Shown here: piece after piece, positions 61,530 to 64,000 of the stretch
Layout: each line of letters opens with the position of its first letter
Position numbering within the stretch: position 1 is the first letter of the stretch
Origin: Streptomyces longispororuber
GTDB lineage: Bacteria; Actinomycetota; Actinomycetes; Streptomycetales; Streptomycetaceae
Length of the DNA stretch: 64,000 nucleotides
NCBI RefSeq assembly: GCF_024448165.1
Contig: NZ_JAMOLN010000001.1
Coordinates: 95,277-159,276 of the forward strand
Direction: 5' to 3'
Made by a program: the position numbers and the translations under genes
The notes under the pieces: generated by a model
The model's input: the letters and a program-made list of their open reading frames with translations, nothing else
Databases searched by the model: none
What the model was told of the DNA's origin: nothing

Positions 61530-62696
61530 CTGCTCAGACGCGACTGGCCACACTCTTCCGCCACGTCCTGGAACCACATGCCCGTTCGAATCCAGCTCCG
61601 ACTGGATCCACTTGAGGTCGTACGGTCCGATGAGTGGGTGAGGCCGGACAAGGCCGCACCACCGCCCCCTGGTGTTGTAGCGGTGGAGCCATCTGAACGC
61701 GTCGAGTCTGGCCTCGCGCTCGTCTGGCCTGCCCTTTCATCCCTGCAGGGTCCCGCGTTTGAAGGTCACGTTGAAGGACTCGACGAGTGCGTTGTCCGCG
61801 CTGGACCCGACCGCGCTCATGCTCTGTCGGACCCCTGCTGACCTTCGGGCTTCAGCGAAGGTCGTGCTCGTGTACTGGGCTGAGTGGTCGGTGTGCATGA
61901 TCGATTCCGCGAGACTTCCGCAAGTACGGACGGGCCGCGGCCAGGGCATCGGTCACGAGGTCCACGCGCATGTGGTCGGCGATCGCCCAGCCGGCCAGAC
62001 GGCGCGAGGCGAGGTCGATGACGGTCGCCAGGTAGCAGAACTTCCCGCCGTCGATGGGCAGGTAGGTGATGTCGCCGACGTAATTCGTGTTCGGCCTTCC
62101 CGCGGTGAAGTCGCGGCGGATCAGGTCCGGAGCCTTGGCCGCAGCCGGATCGGGGACGGTGGTGCGTTGCCGGCGGCGCAACCGGACCCCTTCGATCCCG
62201 AATTCCCGCATGATCCTGGCGACCCGCTTGTGGTTGACCGCCTCACCGCTGGTTTCGCGGAGCTCGGCGGTGGTCCTCGGAGCTCCGTAAGTGCCGTCCG
62301 ATTCCTGGTGCACCACCCGTACCCCGGCAGCCAGTTGTGCGTCGGCTGCCCACCGGGCGGCCCGGTCGGCGGCTGTCCGGCGCCAGTGGCAGAAGCTCGA
62401 GCAGCTGACACCGAGGACGTGGCAGAGCCGCTTCATGCCGTATCGGCACTGCAGGCCGGCGACGCACTGGAAGCGGTTCACCAGCGCGTCTCCCCGGCGA
62501 AATACTTCGCTGCCTTCCGCAGGATCTCGCGTTCCCCCTCAAGCTCGCGGACCTTCTTCCGCAAGGCCGCGTTCTCTGCTTCCAGCGGTTCCCGCGGCTG
62601 GGCCGCCTCCGGTGTCCGGCGTCCCCGCGGACGGCTTGCTCCAGCAGCCCGCACCCAGTTCCGCAGGGTCTTGTCCGTGTTGGTCGAACGATCCAA
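61530..62696 (-). pseudogene. IS3-family transposase (OrfA/OrfB) relic
   Basis: OrfA's C-terminal part, TDKTLRNWVRAAGASRPRGR and REILRKAAKYFAGETRW, overlaps OrfB, which begins near 62481 with RFQCVAGLQCRYGMKRLCHV. OrfB continues DGTYGAPRTTAELRETSGEA, RRDFTAGRPNTNYVGDITYL and HMRVDLVTDALAAARPYLRK. It shifts frame at about 61930 (HTDHSAQYTSTTFAEARRSA, DNALVESFNVTFKRGTLQG) and again near 61740 before a short C-terminus. OrfA also lacks its helix-turn-helix start. Multiple indels make it inactive. It belongs to a different IS3 subgroup from the element at 1.2-2.1 kb. Confidence 0.85.
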
Positions 62697-62799
62697 GGCC
62701 CCTGCTCTTTGTGTCTATGTGATGGACAGCGACTGTGCGGCGATCGAAGCCCTCGGTGTCCGGACCGGATCCTGGCGGACCTGCCTGGGAAGGGAATCG

Positions 62800-63021
62800 A
62801 TGACTGCCTACATGGCCGAGAGCGGTGAGACCATCGAGGAATGGTTCCCATCGGCCGACGAGTCCGTGCGGGCGGCGCTGGACTGGGCGCGGGACGCGGG
62901 TGCCGATCCGTCCGAGAACGGTCTGGCGGAGGCCCTCGTCGCGGTGCCCGATCCGTTCGTGGAGCCGATCTTCGTTGCGATGCTGGAAGCCGTGGGGATC
63001 CGCTCCGTCTCCGACGACTGA
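62800..63021 (+). CDS. small acidic protein (73 aa)
   Basis: ATG 62800 follows GGGAAGGGAATCG. The product MTAYMAESGETIEEWFPSAD, ESVRAALDWARDAGADPSEN, GLAEALVAVPDPFVEPIFVA, MLEAVGIRSVSDD is acidic, helical and without membrane segments. The composition and ribosome site support a real gene. It sits alone between two transposase relics. I do not recognise the family. Confidence 0.5.
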   Translation: MTAYMAESGETIEEWFPSADESVRAALDWARDAGADPSENGLAEALVAVPDPFVEPIFVAMLEAVGIRSVSDD

Positions 63022-63221
63022 TGTCCATCGGGCGAACTGCATGTCAGGACTTGCCGCCCACACTCGGGACCAGTGACACCAGGGAGCCCGCCTGCGCTGA
63101 GATGGATGGAGGTTCGTGACGGACGTCGGCGGCTCCTCACGTTCGCAGCGACAAGCTCGTGCGGGCCAGCGAGATGGATCTGCGCTACGCGCATTTTCTC
63201 GCCCAGGTGGAACTTGCACTA

Positions 63222-64000
63222 CAGCCGGAGATCTTGAGGGTCGGTGATGGGTGGGATCGGCTGATGGTTGGCCCAGACTCGTAGGTGGTGCGGGAGAGGG
63301 TCGCCGCGGCGGCGGTAGTGGCTGACGAGGGCGCGGGTCTGGTGGAGTCGGCGCCAGAAGTCGCAGGCCAGGATGGTCTCGACGGGATGGTGGGGGTTGA
63401 GGTGGGTGGCGGCGAGGCAGTGCCGGATGGCGTGGGCCGAGGGCCGCAGGAACGGTCCGGGGATCAGCCGGTGGCCTCGCTCTCGGCTGTGACAGGGACC
63501 TTTCCCACGGTGCCATCCTGGTCCGGATCGGCTTCGGCTTCGGCTTCGGCTTCGGCTTCGGCTTCGGCTTCGGCTTCGGCTTCGGCTTCGGCTTCGGCTT
63601 CGGCTTCGGCTTCGGCTTCGGGGAACGCTGCGCGCCGGACGGCGAGGAAGGCGGTGGCGAGTATGCAGGCGGTGACGTGCCGGTGCCAGGGAGTCCACTT
63701 GCGGACCTGGTACTGGTCGAAGCCGACGAGCTGTTTGTTGAACTCGTTGTCCTCCTCGATCTGCCAGCGGCCGCCGGCCCGAGCGATGATCTCGGACACC
63801 CTGGCGTCGGCGGGTGCGTGGACGAGGAAGTAGGTAATCTCTCGGTGGAGTTGCCCGTCGTTGCCCCGCCGGTTGGGGTGCAGGGACCTGCGCAGGACCA
63901 GCCAGTGCGTGAAGCCCTCGACCGGCCTCTCGCTCTTGAGTAGCTCTTGTCGGCGACCACCCGCGCGGGGCGGGTGCGTGGACGTCCCGGGCCGGGGCCA
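63222..64000 (-). pseudogene. IS701-like transposase, 5' end beyond window, frameshifted
   Basis: Minus-strand reading enters at the right edge. The clear part is SEIIARAGGRWQIEEDNEFN, KQLVGFDQYQVRKWTPWHRH and VTACILATAFLAVRRAAFPE, the C-terminal DDE region (E of WQIEEDNE) of IS701-type transposases. An Ala-Glu run encoded by a hexanucleotide repeat follows. DQDGTVGKVPVTAESEATG then stops. The natural C-terminus, PFLRPSAHAIRHCLAATHLN to HYRRRGDPLPHHLRVWANHQ and PITDPQDLRL at 63222, lies in another frame, so a one-base indel sits near the repeat. Confidence 0.75.
63529..63618. repeat. 15 perfect tandem copies of CGGCTT (90 bp)
   Basis: The unit CGGCTT repeats 15 times without a mismatch inside the IS701-like transposase. 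On the coding strand it encodes alternating Glu-Ala. Because the unit is 6 bases, copy-number change would not alter the frame. Confidence 0.95.

Noticed and set aside
63529..63618. CRISPR array
   Set aside because: The repeat has no spacers; it is a simple hexanucleotide tandem array inside a transposase.
1..64000. tRNA, rRNA, prophage integrase/attachment sites, origins, polyketide or NRPS clusters
   Set aside because: None seen by eye; a covariance-model tRNA scan was not possible, so a divergent tRNA cannot be fully excluded.

Overview
The window looks like Streptomyces DNA, or a close relative: very GC-rich, strongly GC-biased third codon positions, a short chaplin gene with its paired cysteines, Tat- and lipobox-type exported proteins, and abundant 4-base ATGA/GTGA gene overlaps. 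There are no rRNA, tRNA, CRISPR or core housekeeping genes. The many broken insertion sequences and decaying genes fit an accessory region such as a chromosome arm or a large plasmid; that placement is inference.

Region 1 (1-11.3 kb) is an IS graveyard: an IS30 element inside an IS3 element, fragments of IS630, IS5 and two IS256 copies. Between them sit small regulatory cassettes: TetR plus hydrolase, CGNR regulator plus SRPBCC protein, an HxlR stub, a chaplin with a degenerate duplicate, and a GNAT acetyltransferase.

Region 2 (8.5-25.9 kb) is the most coherent system. It holds two ECF sigma-K/anti-sigma RskA modules, two fasciclin (MPT70/MPT83-like) proteins, an SH3 protein and DUF4383 protein, a membrane-fused molybdopterin oxidoreductase, and a five-gene operon (FAD oxidoreductase, DUF1365, two cyclopropane-fatty-acid-synthase-like methyltransferases, DUF1295). 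The same gene set surrounds sigK in Mycobacterium tuberculosis. By eye I find seven copies of one bipartite promoter, CAATCC-N17/18-GGATTAC-like, upstream of the chaplin, both fasciclins, the SH3 gene, the oxidoreductase, the intact sigK and the operon. This predicts a SigK regulon that includes a cell-surface chaplin. One sigK copy is broken by an 8-bp tandem repeat and its rskA has lost about 50 residues of the sensor domain.

Region 3 (26-35.7 kb) has a third fasciclin relic, small membrane proteins, DUF2071, two glycosyltransferases flanking a possible small peptide gene, a second DUF4383, a hydrolase/ArsR pair with a palindromic operator, and DUF2231.

Region 4 (36-61 kb) resembles the anaerobic/dormancy (DevR/OsdR-type) islands of actinomycetes: a hemerythrin-tailed P1B ATPase, DUF305, an acyl-CoA synthetase/2-oxoacid dehydrogenase/ACP operon, a phosphoribosyltransferase, relics of NiFe-hydrogenase genes (HydB-like, HypE), universal stress proteins, an Acg-type nitroreductase, OsmC and STAS proteins, and a beta-phosphoglucomutase/GH65 phosphorylase pair. 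Several upstream regions share a GGGNCG(A/T)TCGGCCC-like motif. Many genes here carry single-base frameshifts, so either the island is decaying or the assembly has indels.

Region 5 (61-64 kb) is again IS material: an IS3 relic and an IS701-like transposase with a 90-bp hexanucleotide repeat.
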